DNA from: Planctomycetota bacterium
GTDB taxonomy: Bacteria; Planctomycetota; Brocadiia; SM23-32; JAKLEA01
NCBI GenBank assembly: GCA_022711755.1
Contig: JAKLEA010000001.1
Coordinates: 62,001-126,000 of the forward strand
Reading direction: 5' to 3'
Length of the DNA: 64,000 nucleotides
Shown here: piece after piece, positions 36,138 through 44,704 of the stretch
Position numbering within the stretch: the first letter of the stretch is position 1
Layout of the letters: each line of letters begins with the position of its first letter
Translations under genes and position numbers: made by a program
The notes under the pieces: model-generated
The model's input: the letters and a program-made list of their open reading frames with translations, nothing else
What the model was told of the DNA's origin: nothing
Database searches by the model: none

Positions 36138-37181
36138 ATGTCGAAGCGGGATGAAATCATGATTGACGGATCAAGCGGGGAGGGCGGCGGTCAGATTCTG
36201 CGCTCCGCGCTGACGCTTTCAGCATGGACGGGCAGGCCGGCGCGTTTGATCAATATAAGGAGAAACCGGACTCCGCCGGGATTGAAGGCTCAGCACCTTT
36301 GCGCGGCGGAGGCGGTTGCCGCAATATGCGGGGGGCGGATTGAGGGAGGAAGGATTGGATCAAGCGAAATGCGTTTTTTGCCGGGGAAGGTTCAGCCGGG
36401 GTCCTATCACTTTTCCGTTGGAACTGCCGGGAGCGCAACGCTTGTCTTGCAGACTTGCCTCCTGCCGCTGGCGTTCTGCGGAGCGGAGTCAATAGTCACC
36501 GTCGCCGGCGGGTCGCATGTCGAATGGAGTCCGAGTTTTCATTACCTAAATTGGGCGTGGGATCGTATGGTCCGGCAGATGGGCTATTCTTTCGATCTTG
36601 AACTTTCGAGGGCCGGCTTTTATCCGAGGGGGGGAGGGGAGGCTGTAGCTCATGTCAATCCCGCCTCGGAGTTGAAATCGTTCAAAGTTCTTGAGAGAGG
36701 AAGGCTTCAATGGATCCAGGGGATCAGCGCGGTGGGCAATCTCTCAGGGGAGATTGCGGAGCGCGGTAAGGATAGGGCAATAAGAAGGCTGCGCGGGATT
36801 GGAGCACATGTGGATATTGAAGCGTCATCGCTGCCGGCGGCGGGGAAGGGAGCGTTTGTTGCCTTCTGCGCAATGTTTGAGGCGAGCGTCGCCGCGTTCT
36901 GCGCGCTGGGAAAACCCGGCAAACCGATGGAGCAGGTTGCGGACGAGGCGGCGGACGAACTTATAAATTTCCTCGAAAGGGAAGGGGCGGTTGACGCGCA
37001 CATGGCGGACCAGCTTGTGCTACCGGCTGCGCTTTCAGGTAAGGAAATCGCATATTCCACGGTCGAGGTTACGCGACATCTTCAGACTAACGCCGAGGTG
37101 GTCAATAGTTTCGGGATCGCCCGGGTGGAGGTGGACGGCCCCATCGGCATGAAGGGCGTGATTACCGTGCGTCCATGCTGA
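36138..37181 (+). CDS. rtcA: RNA 3'-terminal phosphate cyclase
   Basis: RtcA converts RNA 3'-phosphate to a 2',3'-cyclic phosphate using ATP through an enzyme-AMP intermediate. The 347-residue length is normal. Signatures are DGSSGEGGGQILRSALTLS at the N-terminus, RRNRTPPGLKAQHL, SVGTAGSATLVLQTCLLPL, ARGGGEAVAHV-type RGGG, and the nucleophilic His region EVTRHLQTNAEVVNSFG. The start is ATG 36138 or, seven codons on, ATG 36159. No rtcB ligase or rtcR regulator is in the window. It is convergent with the TlpA-like gene, 5 bases apart. Confidence 0.95.
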   Translation: MSKRDEIMIDGSSGEGGGQILRSALTLSAWTGRPARLINIRRNRTPPGLKAQHLCAAEAVAAICGGRIEGGRIGSSEMRFLPGKVQPGSYHFSVGTAGSATLVLQTCLLPLAFCGAESIVTVAGGSHVEWSPSFHYLNWAWDRMVRQMGYSFDLELSRAGFYPRGGGEAVAHVNPASELKSFKVLERGRLQWIQGISAVGNLSGEIAERGKDRAIRRLRGIGAHVDIEASSLPAAGKGAFVAFCAMFEASVAAFCALGKPGKPMEQVADEAADELINFLEREGAVDAHMADQLVLPAALSGKEIAYSTVEVTRHLQTNAEVVNSFGIARVEVDGPIGMKGVITVRPC

Positions 37182-37186
37182 AGGGC

Positions 37187-38206
37187 CTATTTTGCTATCT
37201 TGCTCCCTAGCGCTGCAATTTCCTTCAGATGAGCCAGCAGAGACTTGGCGTCATCGTCTGCCGGGTCAATGTCGGCGGCCTTCTGCGCGTCCGCAATGGC
37301 GGCGTCCACTTTACCGAGATTGTATTTCACCAGCGCAAGCGACTTTAGCGCGCGGGCGTCCTTTCCGCCGGTCAGATCAACTGCTGAAGTCGCGCATTCA
37401 AGCGCGATGTCGAGCGGGCGCGCGTGGAAGACCTCATCGTAGCATATGCTTGCGGCCACTACGCAGAGGGCTTCGGCGTCGCCTTTTGCCGCTGCGGCCC
37501 ATTTGGCGTATGCGGGCTTGCCGGCCTGCGGGTCCTTCGCGTTCTGCCGGGCGAGCGACACGTAGGACTGTCCATACCTGCCGTCCGCCGGAGCAAGCGC
37601 GTTCAATTCTGCCAGCAGCTTCTCCGCATCATCGGTCTTGCGGGCCTTGAGCGCCTGGTTGGTCTTCTCGACAAGTTCCTTCTTGCGCGCTTCTTTGGCG
37701 ATGTCGTCCGGACCGTATTTGCCTTCGACGACCTTCTTCAGTACCGAGTCAATGGTCATCGGATGCCCGGCCCAGCAGACCTTGCCGGATTTGTCAACGA
37801 TGAAGGCGTGGGGTATTCCCGGGGCGTCTTTCATCCAGACGTTGCTGGTTTTACGCTCATCGTCAACGGCCACGCGATAATCCATTTCCTTCTGTTCGGC
37901 GACGAACGGCTCGACCTTTGAAAGCTCTTCATTGCTTATGCCGATGACGATCAGGCCGGCGTCCCTGTATTCCTGCTGGAGCTTGCCCAGGTGCGGAATT
38001 GACTGACGGCACGGCGCGCACCACGTCGCCCAGAACTCCACGACGACGACGTTCTTTCCCTTGGCGTCGGCCAGCGAGATCGCCTCGCCCTTCACCCATT
38101 TCTTGATTTCCAGCGCCGGGGCGTCTTCGCCGACGCCGAGCGCCAACACCGGACCGGCGAGCGCAAGCAATGCCGCCAGCAAAAGGGCCAGATTTCGAAT
38201 TTTCAT
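37187..38206 (-). CDS. TlpA-like thioredoxin-fold protein with TPR-like tail
   Basis: A 339-residue exported protein. The ATG at 38206 lies 7 bases after AAGGAG, and the leader MKIRNLALLLAALLALAG is a signal peptide. Residues about 25-160 form a TlpA/ResA-type thioredoxin domain with VVEFWATWCAPCRQSIPHL (W-C-x-x-C active site) and GIPHAFIVDKSGKVCWAGHP. The remaining half is helical with alanine-rich repeats (VKYNLGKVDAAIADAQKAAD), TPR-like. It probably reduces or reshuffles periplasmic disulfides. It lies downstream of ppk2 on the same strand and may share its transcript. Confidence 0.88.
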   Translation of the reverse strand: MKIRNLALLLAALLALAGPVLALGVGEDAPALEIKKWVKGEAISLADAKGKNVVVVEFWATWCAPCRQSIPHLGKLQQEYRDAGLIVIGISNEELSKVEPFVAEQKEMDYRVAVDDERKTSNVWMKDAPGIPHAFIVDKSGKVCWAGHPMTIDSVLKKVVEGKYGPDDIAKEARKKELVEKTNQALKARKTDDAEKLLAELNALAPADGRYGQSYVSLARQNAKDPQAGKPAYAKWAAAAKGDAEALCVVAASICYDEVFHARPLDIALECATSAVDLTGGKDARALKSLALVKYNLGKVDAAIADAQKAADIDPADDDAKSLLAHLKEIAALGSKIAK

Positions 38207-38240
38207 CATCATTCTCCTTGATACCGCGCAGGCGCGGATA

Positions 38241-39065
38241 TCAATCAACCTTCAGGCTTGCGACGCCATTTTTCGGTTCAGGATATTGCATGTCGAGGGA
38301 TTCCAGCGTCTCGACGATTATCTGGGAAACCGCCAGGTTGCGGAACCATTTTTTGTTGGCGGGGATGATGTACCAAGGGGCGCATTTCGTATTGCACTTC
38401 TCGAAAACGTCCTCATAGGCTTCCATATAATCGTCCCAGTGTTCGCGTTCAGAAAGATCGGACGGATCGAATTTCCAGTGCTTGGATGGGTCGTCAAGGC
38501 GTTCCTGAAGGCGCTGTTTCTGTTCGTCCTTGCTGATATGCAGGAAGAACTTGATGATGACCATCCCGCTGTCGCAAAGCAGTTTCTCAAATGCGTTGAT
38601 CTGTTCGTAACGCGCCTGCCAGATTTTCTTTGGCACTATATTGTGAACACGCACAACAAGGACGTCCTCGTAGTGCGAGCGGTTGAATATGCCGATTTCG
38701 CCCTTCGGGGGTATGGCGCGGTGAATGCGCCAAAGGAAGCCGTAATCAAGCTCTTCGGCGGAGGGCGCCTTAAAGGAGACAACGCGGCAACCCTGCGGAT
38801 TGACGCCCGTCATGACGTGACGGATTGTGCCGTCCTTGCCGCCGCTGTCCATGGCTTGAAATATGATTAACAGGGAACGGGTGTTTTCAGCGTAGAGGAG
38901 GTGTTGCAACTCGCCCATGCGCGTGGTGTTCTTCGCCAGCAGTTCAGCCGCCTCCTCCTTGTCCTTCAGTCCCGACGTGTCGGAGGCGTCAATATTCTTG
39001 AGACGTATGCGTTTGCCCGGTTTGACGGCCAGTCGCTCGATCAACTTGTCAACTTTTCCGCCCAT
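38241..39065 (-). CDS. Polyphosphate kinase 2 family (polyphosphate:nucleotide phosphotransferase)
   Basis: PPK2 transfers phosphate between polyphosphate and nucleotides in the cytoplasm. The 274-residue single-domain form is the class I/III short type. It shows Walker A LLIIFQAMDSGGKDGTIRHV, Walker B GIFNRSHYEDVLVVRVH and a lid RLQERLDDPSKHWKF. The ATG at 39065 follows GAGGAG. Activity direction (ADP or AMP phosphorylation) cannot be told from sequence by eye. Neighbours on the same strand are the FHA protein upstream and the TlpA-like protein downstream. Confidence 0.93.
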   Translation of the reverse strand: MGGKVDKLIERLAVKPGKRIRLKNIDASDTSGLKDKEEAAELLAKNTTRMGELQHLLYAENTRSLLIIFQAMDSGGKDGTIRHVMTGVNPQGCRVVSFKAPSAEELDYGFLWRIHRAIPPKGEIGIFNRSHYEDVLVVRVHNIVPKKIWQARYEQINAFEKLLCDSGMVIIKFFLHISKDEQKQRLQERLDDPSKHWKFDPSDLSEREHWDDYMEAYEDVFEKCNTKCAPWYIIPANKKWFRNLAVSQIIVETLESLDMQYPEPKNGVASLKVD

Positions 39066-39120
39066 TTGCGGCTCCTCTCATGCCATTTTCTTTGAGGCAG
39101 TTGTAACCTGCTTTGGTGGT

Positions 39121-40353
39121 TTACTCGCCCGGTCCTTTATTCATGAGTCTGAGCGCTTCATGCAGGTCATGAAGCAATCCGCGTTGCAACTTCCTCTGCT
39201 GGTGAAGAAGAACCAACGCCCGCTTCTCCGGAAGAGCGCCTTTTTCAATCATAACAAAAGACAGGGGCACATGGCCACCCTCAGTGGAATTCATTTCTAT
39301 CTGGGCATGTTTGAGGAATTCAACCTGCCGGACCTCAAGGTTGTGCGCGCTGACGGCAAGCTTCGCAAGGTCGTCCTCGTCCTTCTCAACATTCCCCATC
39401 CGTCTGCTATGGAAGTGAAGGACCTCCTTGATTGCCGTCGCCTGTTGCTCGGTTATCGCCCGCCTGTTGGCAAGAATTCTATCCGCGGGAAGCACGGTCC
39501 ATCCCTTCTCGACTGCCTTTTCTTGGAGTTTCAGCGCCCGGGCTACTTCAGCCTCTCGGACGACTCCGCACCACTTGGCGGCGGTCAGGAAGCGGAAGTC
39601 CCATGACGCTGTTCCTCGGGAGCGATCGGCTGCCTCATAGGCATCGTCGGCCATGACTTGGACGACGGGGAAGAAACGCGCGCTCTTGCACCGGGGGCAA
39701 GTGTCTCCGGCCATCCAGGGGATATCCCGGAAGATGGCGCGGCAGTCGTCGCACTTTGCGGTTATCAGCTTGCCGAGGTACCGCTTCTCGGTCTTCTGCT
39801 CCGGGGTTGGTAAAACATTGGCCGGGCGGAATCGTTCGGTATCGTCAGTAATCGCGGATTGAGAATGGTTGCCGTCATCTGCGTCGTTAATGTGATTTGC
39901 AGGAACGTCCGTTTGGCGCGCGCCAGCAGGCTTGGTTTCCGTTACCAGCGCGGGTAGTTTCCCGTCCGACGCAGCATTTCGGAAGATCATCTCCACCCGA
40001 CCGAGATAGATTGTGTCGCCGTCCTTGAGTTCAGCCCATCGCACCGGCGCGCCGTTGACGACAACAGATGCCAGAGGATTAATCTGCGCCAGAACGCAAT
40101 CGTCACCCAGTCGGGACAGAGCGCAGTGCAGAGGCAGAACTTCCTCCACCTTGAGGCGGAGATTCGCCTGCTCCCCGCTGCCGATAAGCGCGGTGGCTCC
40201 GCTCTGGATTTCCAGTTTTTCGCCCACGCCGTTATCGGGCGAACTGATGATTGTCAGCCGTGGTTTCAATGTGAAAGCCGAATGCTGGTTATCTGGAAGA
40301 CCGACAAAATCACCTTCTTTTCCTTTCTGCGAAAAAAACAGCGCCGGCGGCAT
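39121..40353 (-). CDS. FHA-domain protein with zinc-ribbon and type II secretion ATPase N-terminal-like tail
   Basis: About 410 residues with an uncertain start: 40353 is chosen because the frame upstream to 40416 runs through a hairpin repeat. Residues about 30-130 form an FHA phosphopeptide-binding fold (TALIGSGEQANLRL, LPLHCALSRLGDDCVLAQIN, SVVVNGAPV). A middle zinc ribbon reads AKCDDCRAIF and DTCPRCKSARF. The C-terminal 130 residues (GVVREAEVARALKLQEKAVE, ILANRRAITEQQATAIKEVL) resemble the N-terminal domain of GspE/PilB-type ATPases. This suggests a cytoplasmic signalling adaptor reading Ser/Thr phosphorylation; no kinase is in the window. Confidence 0.78.
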   Translation of the reverse strand: MPPALFFSQKGKEGDFVGLPDNQHSAFTLKPRLTIISSPDNGVGEKLEIQSGATALIGSGEQANLRLKVEEVLPLHCALSRLGDDCVLAQINPLASVVVNGAPVRWAELKDGDTIYLGRVEMIFRNAASDGKLPALVTETKPAGARQTDVPANHINDADDGNHSQSAITDDTERFRPANVLPTPEQKTEKRYLGKLITAKCDDCRAIFRDIPWMAGDTCPRCKSARFFPVVQVMADDAYEAADRSRGTASWDFRFLTAAKWCGVVREAEVARALKLQEKAVEKGWTVLPADRILANRRAITEQQATAIKEVLHFHSRRMGNVEKDEDDLAKLAVSAHNLEVRQVEFLKHAQIEMNSTEGGHVPLSFVMIEKGALPEKRALVLLHQQRKLQRGLLHDLHEALRLMNKGPGE

Positions 40354-40480
40354 TGTAGGAGCCGCTGCCTTTAAACTACAACCGTGTAGTCCTCCTCCAA
40401 GAGGGAGGGGCTTCATCCATTGCGCTTATCCTACTTACAAGGAAGTACACGCTAAAATGTTTACACCCATCTCGGTGCTG

Positions 40481-40735
40481 CTAACTACTACTCGACCACG
40501 ATTTTACGACTGTGCCGGGCCGCGGTTTGTAGATTAGCCATCCCAGCACTGCCAGGATAGCCATCTCTATCCAGGGTCCCAAGAGAGCCATGTCTACACA
40601 ATCATTTGCAGACACGCCCTCAAAGAAGCCCACACTGAAACACAGCCATAGCCCCGCCAGAGACGGGGCAATGGCCCACCTTCTCCATCCTGACTTCCAA
40701 GCCAGGACGGAAAGAAAAACGATGACGGGAGTCAT
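40481..40735 (-). CDS. Small membrane protein, hypothetical
   Basis: An 84-residue protein starting MTPVIVFLSVLAWKSGWRRW, with AAGGAAG placed correctly before the ATG at 40735. Two or three hydrophobic segments (IVFLSVLAW, SLAGLWLCFSVGFFEG, MAILAVLGWLIYK) with positive flanks make an inner-membrane protein likely. I recognise no family. The good ribosome-binding site and hydrophobic periodicity support it as real; it stands alone on the minus strand upstream of the FHA gene. Confidence 0.5.
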   Translation of the reverse strand: MTPVIVFLSVLAWKSGWRRWAIAPSLAGLWLCFSVGFFEGVSANDCVDMALLGPWIEMAILAVLGWLIYKPRPGTVVKSWSSSS

Positions 40736-41078
40736 AACTTCTTCCTTATTCTTGAAGGTCTCGCGGGATTTCCGAGACATTTCATCAACTCTAATGCAAC
40801 AATCATGCCTCAGCGAACGCGCGTCGGGAACACAGAGGATATACTATCATAAGTGGCCTTCATTGTGGCGTTTCGGGCAAGTGAGTTCTTCAGCGGGAAA
40901 ATAGATCTGGGGAATTGTTGTGACTGGCGGGGTCACGAACTGTGTCCATATCCTACAGGGATACGAATGACACAATTGACCCGATGCATCCCGGTACCGG
41001 CAATGGATATAATCCGCCATACGGATGATCTCTGCACATGTTGCTCCTGTAGGAGAATATCAGGAAAGGACAAATCCA
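40736..41078. other. Intergenic region, no gene seen
   Basis: About 340 bases without a credible gene. TATAAT occurs at 41008-41013 but has no -35 at a normal distance (TTGACC at 40976-40981 is 26 bases away). A short repeat GTGAC/GTCAC lies near 40920. The last bases hold the AGGAAAGG ribosome-binding site of the next gene. Confidence 0.5.
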
Positions 41079-42203
41079 ATGAATTCCATGCTGGCTCTTG
41101 TGATGCTGATTGTTGCTGCGGGTACGAATGATTACCCATCAAGATATGCAGCTTCGGCAACAGTCGTCGTTGCTGCCGCAGACTCAGCCGACAGGTCCAA
41201 GTCGCGCGCGGATTTCGTCTGCGATGGGACAAGCGATCAGGAGGAGATCAATGCGGCAATTCAGTCGTTGCCCACGGCAGGCGGGACGGTTCTGTTGCTT
41301 GAGGGAACCTACGATATCCGCAAGGTTCCCGGCAAGCTCGGCGGCGTGATCATTGACCGCAGCAATGTTACGCTTGCAGGGCAAGGGACTTCAACAAGGC
41401 TTATCCAGGCGTCCGGACAGAATACGAACGTCATCCGCATCATCGGTTCGGGCGTCGGCAACATAATCATCCGCGATCTCTGGGTTGACGCCAACCGGGA
41501 TGGAAACTCGGAAGGGCAGGGCGATCCGAATGTCTCCCACGACCGCTTCGAGTTCTGCGGAATAAAGGCGTACTTCCAGGCTCCCGGCGGCCCCGGCGGG
41601 GATACAAATCACGATATCACAATCCGCGACTGCCGCGTCATGAACGCGCATCGCCTGGGCATCATGCTCGAAGGCCGGAACATGAAGGTGGTTGACAATG
41701 TTCTGGGCAACGCGGGGTCTGATTCCGTCGAGATTCTGACTGGGCCGGGGGAAATCCGGGGAAATTACGTGGAGATCACCGGCCGGACGCACGTCGGCAT
41801 CGGAACGGACCGCGCCGATTCGATCATCATGGCCAACAACATTATCCACGTGAAGGAAGGCGGCGACATTGACATCGGTTTCCGGTCATGGGCGGCATCG
41901 CATCGCCACACGATCATCGGGAACGTCCTGACGGTTGACGCGGGGGGCGTCTGCCGCAAGGCGATGGACATTCGCGGCGAGGATACGAGCGTGACCGGCA
42001 ACGTGATCCATGCCGCCGAACCTGCCAGCCCGGTTGAGTTGGCGATTACTGCGGGATTTGCCGTTGTCTCCGGCAATGTCTTTGAGAATGTGAAAATCGT
42101 TGTTGATGACGCGACCGAGGCGGGCGGGCCGATTGTCGTCAAGGACAACATCATGAAGAATTCGGCGCTGGATCATCGCCGGGGAAAGCTGATTACGCAA
42201 TGA
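41079..42203 (+). CDS. Secreted beta-helix protein, pectate-lyase-like
   Basis: A 374-residue protein with a weak signal peptide (MNSMLALVMLIVAAG). The start is fixed by AGGAAAGG 10 bases upstream of 41079. FVCDGTSDQEEINAAIQSLP is the common opening of pectate-lyase-3-type beta-helices (the SDQEEIxxAI signature). GGTVLLLEGTYDIRK and many coils follow (NIIIRDLWVDANRDGNSEGQ, HDITIRDCRVMNAHRLGIML, DTSVTGNVIHAAEPAS). Substrate unknown. It is the third beta-helix protein here but unrelated in detail to the GH141-like one. Confidence 0.85.
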   Translation: MNSMLALVMLIVAAGTNDYPSRYAASATVVVAAADSADRSKSRADFVCDGTSDQEEINAAIQSLPTAGGTVLLLEGTYDIRKVPGKLGGVIIDRSNVTLAGQGTSTRLIQASGQNTNVIRIIGSGVGNIIIRDLWVDANRDGNSEGQGDPNVSHDRFEFCGIKAYFQAPGGPGGDTNHDITIRDCRVMNAHRLGIMLEGRNMKVVDNVLGNAGSDSVEILTGPGEIRGNYVEITGRTHVGIGTDRADSIIMANNIIHVKEGGDIDIGFRSWAASHRHTIIGNVLTVDAGGVCRKAMDIRGEDTSVTGNVIHAAEPASPVELAITAGFAVVSGNVFENVKIVVDDATEAGGPIVVKDNIMKNSALDHRRGKLITQ

Positions 42204-42217
42204 TTCACGACTTCAAC

Positions 42218-42247
42218 TTGACCCCTGCCAACCCCGGGGCGTATCAT
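42218..42247 (+). promoter_or_regulatory. Candidate sigma-70-type promoter for sppA
   Basis: TTGACC at 42218-42223 and TATCAT at 42242-42247, 18-base spacer, about 60 bases upstream of the SppA start. Confidence 0.4.
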
Positions 42248-42310
42248 TCGTGTGTGATGTGACATCGCGGTAAGGCCTCATTTGCTTATCTTCGCATCTG
42301 GAGAGAACCA

Positions 42311-44146
42311 ATGCGTCTGAATCGGATAAATGCGTTCGTATTTCTGGCGGTCATGGCCTCAATCACGCTGACGCCTTCGGGGCGGGCCGTCGCTCTGATG
42401 GATGAAGAGATCAACTCCCCGCCGAAGGACCTGAACTACGTCCAGATCGAGCTTGGCGGACTGCTGAGCGAGGCGCAGCAGCAGATTGTCCTTACGGGGG
42501 CCGTCCAGATTACGCTGCACGACGTTCTGACGGGGATAGCTCGGATTGCCGGCGATCCGAAGACCGACGGCATCCTTCTGCGCATCCGTGGCGGGGTCGG
42601 CGGATTCGCCAAGGCGCAGGAAATCCGCAGGGAATTGAAGAAATGCCGCGACGCCGGCAAGAAGATCGTGGTTTTCACGGAGTACGCTGAGAACGTTGAT
42701 TTCATGCTGGCCAGCGTTGCGAACCGCATCGTCATGCCGTCCTCAGGAACGGTTGGATTAACGGGAATTGCCGCCGACGTCACGTTCTACAAGGGACTGC
42801 TTGACAAGGTGGGGCTGCAATTCGACGTGGTCCACATCGGGGAATACAAGGACGCGGCGGAGCCGTTCACGCGATCCGAGATGTCCCCGACCATGCGGGA
42901 ATCGCTTACAACGCTGATAGACGACCTGTATCGCCAGATAGTGGAAGTCATTGCGGAGGGTAGGGGGAAGACGCCGGAGCAGGTTAAGACGATCATAGAC
43001 AACGCCCCCATGACGCCGCAGGAGGCGAAGGACGCGGGGCTTATTGACGACGTGCTTTACTACGATGAATTGGTGGAGGACCTGAAGAAGGGGACTCTGG
43101 GGACCTTCAGCCTGAAATCGCGCAACCTGGCCCCGGCCTCGCAGGGATTGACGCCCCAAGCGCTGATGGAGTTCTACAAGAGCATGCTCTTCGGCGGCGG
43201 GGGACAGAAGAGGCCGTCAACGCGCCCGGCCATAGCGCTGATTCACCTTGAAGGCCCGATTGTCTACGGAAGCTCCGAAGGGAATCAGTCGTTTTTCGCC
43301 GAGCAGCAGGTATGGAGCGAGGACGTTGTGAAACTGGTGCAGGGAATCCGCAAGAATGACAGATTCAAGGCGATGGTTGTGCGGGTGGAGAGTCCGGGCG
43401 GATCGGCGCTTGCCAGCGACCTGATCTGGAGGGAAATCGAGCTTGCGCGGCAGAAGATGCCGGTCGTCATCAGCATGGCGGACGTGGCGGCAAGCGGAGG
43501 TTATTACATCGCGGCGGCGGGCAGCTACATCATGGCCGACCCGGGAACGATCACCGGCAGCATCGGGGTCGTAGGCGGGAAACTTGTAATGAAGGGGCTT
43601 TACGACAAACTCGGCATGACGCATGAGACGATAGCCCGCGGGAAAAGCTCGACGCTGTTCTCATCAGTCGAGCCGTGGTCCGAGTTCCAGAAGCAGCGGT
43701 TGCAGTCATTGCTTGAGGCTACTTACAAGGAATTTGTCGGCAAGGTGGCAGCCAACAGGAAGATGGAATACAAGGACGTTCATGCCATCGCCAAGGGGCG
43801 CGTCTGGACCGGGCAGCAGGCAAAGGCGAACGGTCTTGTGGATGAGCTTGCGGGAACTCTTGAAGCTGTTGAGAAGGCGAAGGAGCTGGCGGGCGTAGCG
43901 GGGGACAAGACTATTACGATCGAACGCTACCCGAAGCCGAAGGACATCATCGAGCTTCTGATGGGCGGAAGCGGGAGCGAAGTGCGCTCGGTTTCCCCTA
44001 TTAATGCGTTCATCGAAGCGACCGGGATGACTGCGACGCTGAGCCGGGATGATATGCGGCGGATCAAAAAGCTTGCCGGGATGATCGCGATGTTGCGCGG
44101 CGATCAGGGCGTAATGATGATGGCGTGGGATATTGAGTTGAAGTAG
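42311..44146 (+). CDS. sppA: Signal peptide peptidase SppA, 67-kDa type
   Basis: Membrane-associated S49 serine protease that degrades signal peptides after secretion. At 611 residues it is the long form with two tandem ClpP-like halves. An N-terminal hydrophobic segment (INAFVFLAVMASITLTPSG) anchors or exports it. The catalytic Lys is in VVHIGEYKDAAEPFTRSEM in the first half and the nucleophilic Ser is in ADVAASGGYYIAAAG in the second, as in E. coli SppA. ESPGGSALASDLIWREI and GTITGSIGVVGGKLVMKGL are classic S49 motifs. It is convergent with the next gene, 6 bases apart. Confidence 0.93.
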   Translation: MRLNRINAFVFLAVMASITLTPSGRAVALMDEEINSPPKDLNYVQIELGGLLSEAQQQIVLTGAVQITLHDVLTGIARIAGDPKTDGILLRIRGGVGGFAKAQEIRRELKKCRDAGKKIVVFTEYAENVDFMLASVANRIVMPSSGTVGLTGIAADVTFYKGLLDKVGLQFDVVHIGEYKDAAEPFTRSEMSPTMRESLTTLIDDLYRQIVEVIAEGRGKTPEQVKTIIDNAPMTPQEAKDAGLIDDVLYYDELVEDLKKGTLGTFSLKSRNLAPASQGLTPQALMEFYKSMLFGGGGQKRPSTRPAIALIHLEGPIVYGSSEGNQSFFAEQQVWSEDVVKLVQGIRKNDRFKAMVVRVESPGGSALASDLIWREIELARQKMPVVISMADVAASGGYYIAAAGSYIMADPGTITGSIGVVGGKLVMKGLYDKLGMTHETIARGKSSTLFSSVEPWSEFQKQRLQSLLEATYKEFVGKVAANRKMEYKDVHAIAKGRVWTGQQAKANGLVDELAGTLEAVEKAKELAGVAGDKTITIERYPKPKDIIELLMGGSGSEVRSVSPINAFIEATGMTATLSRDDMRRIKKLAGMIAMLRGDQGVMMMAWDIELK

Positions 44147-44152
44147 TTACGC

Positions 44153-44686
44153 TCAGACCTTTTCGACAATCCCGAACGCCTGCCGAAGTGATTGCATGGT
44201 CGGGAAGTGCGACAACGTAGCTGCAAATGATATCGCAACAAGCGGTATCCCCGGCGCGATGTTTCCAGTAAGGATGAACAGCACAAGGCCCATCATGGAT
44301 CCGGCTTCTGCAAGCGATAGCGCGATGAAAAGAGCCATCCAGTAGCGCATCCAAAGGCCGCGTATCTCTGTAGGGAGATTGGATCCCATCATCCTGTCCT
44401 TAGCTTGTGCGGCAGAGACCTGTTCCGGCGGACGGCTCAGCAGCAACTTCTTCACAATATAGGATGCGGCAATGGCGGTAAAGGATGCGACATAAAGGGC
44501 CAGCGGAATCACATATTCCGGGACTCCGCCCGCTACGATATTCTTGCCCTGCGGTTCGAATCCAACGGATTGCAGAGCGAACATAATAATCGCCGGAGCG
44601 ATGCACGAGAGCGCCATGGCCGTCGCGATGATCCTCGCGTTCTTCAGAAGCTGCTCGAATTCCTTCCGCACATTTTCGTCAACCAT
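44153..44686 (-). CDS. Polytopic membrane protein, unknown family
   Basis: A 177-residue protein with four hydrophobic helices: ATAMALSCIAPAIIMFALQS, VIPLALYVASFTAIAASYIV, MALFIALSLAEAGSMMGLVL and PLVAISFAATLSHFPT. The GLxLFILTGN-type fourth helix and paired helices recall small ATP-synthase-c-like or DUF membrane proteins, but I cannot assign it. It starts 18 bases after the HgdB-like gene stop, so it is probably the third gene of the Gfo/Idh - HgdB-like - membrane protein operon. Confidence 0.6.
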   Translation of the reverse strand: MVDENVRKEFEQLLKNARIIATAMALSCIAPAIIMFALQSVGFEPQGKNIVAGGVPEYVIPLALYVASFTAIAASYIVKKLLLSRPPEQVSAAQAKDRMMGSNLPTEIRGLWMRYWMALFIALSLAEAGSMMGLVLFILTGNIAPGIPLVAISFAATLSHFPTMQSLRQAFGIVEKV

Positions 44687-44704
44687 TTTTCCCTCCCGGC
44701 GAGT

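Noticed and set aside
41008..41013. TATAAT upstream of the 41079 beta-helix gene as a promoter
   Set aside because: The nearest TTGACC lies 26 bases upstream, too far for a sigma-70 promoter, and no other -35 is visible.
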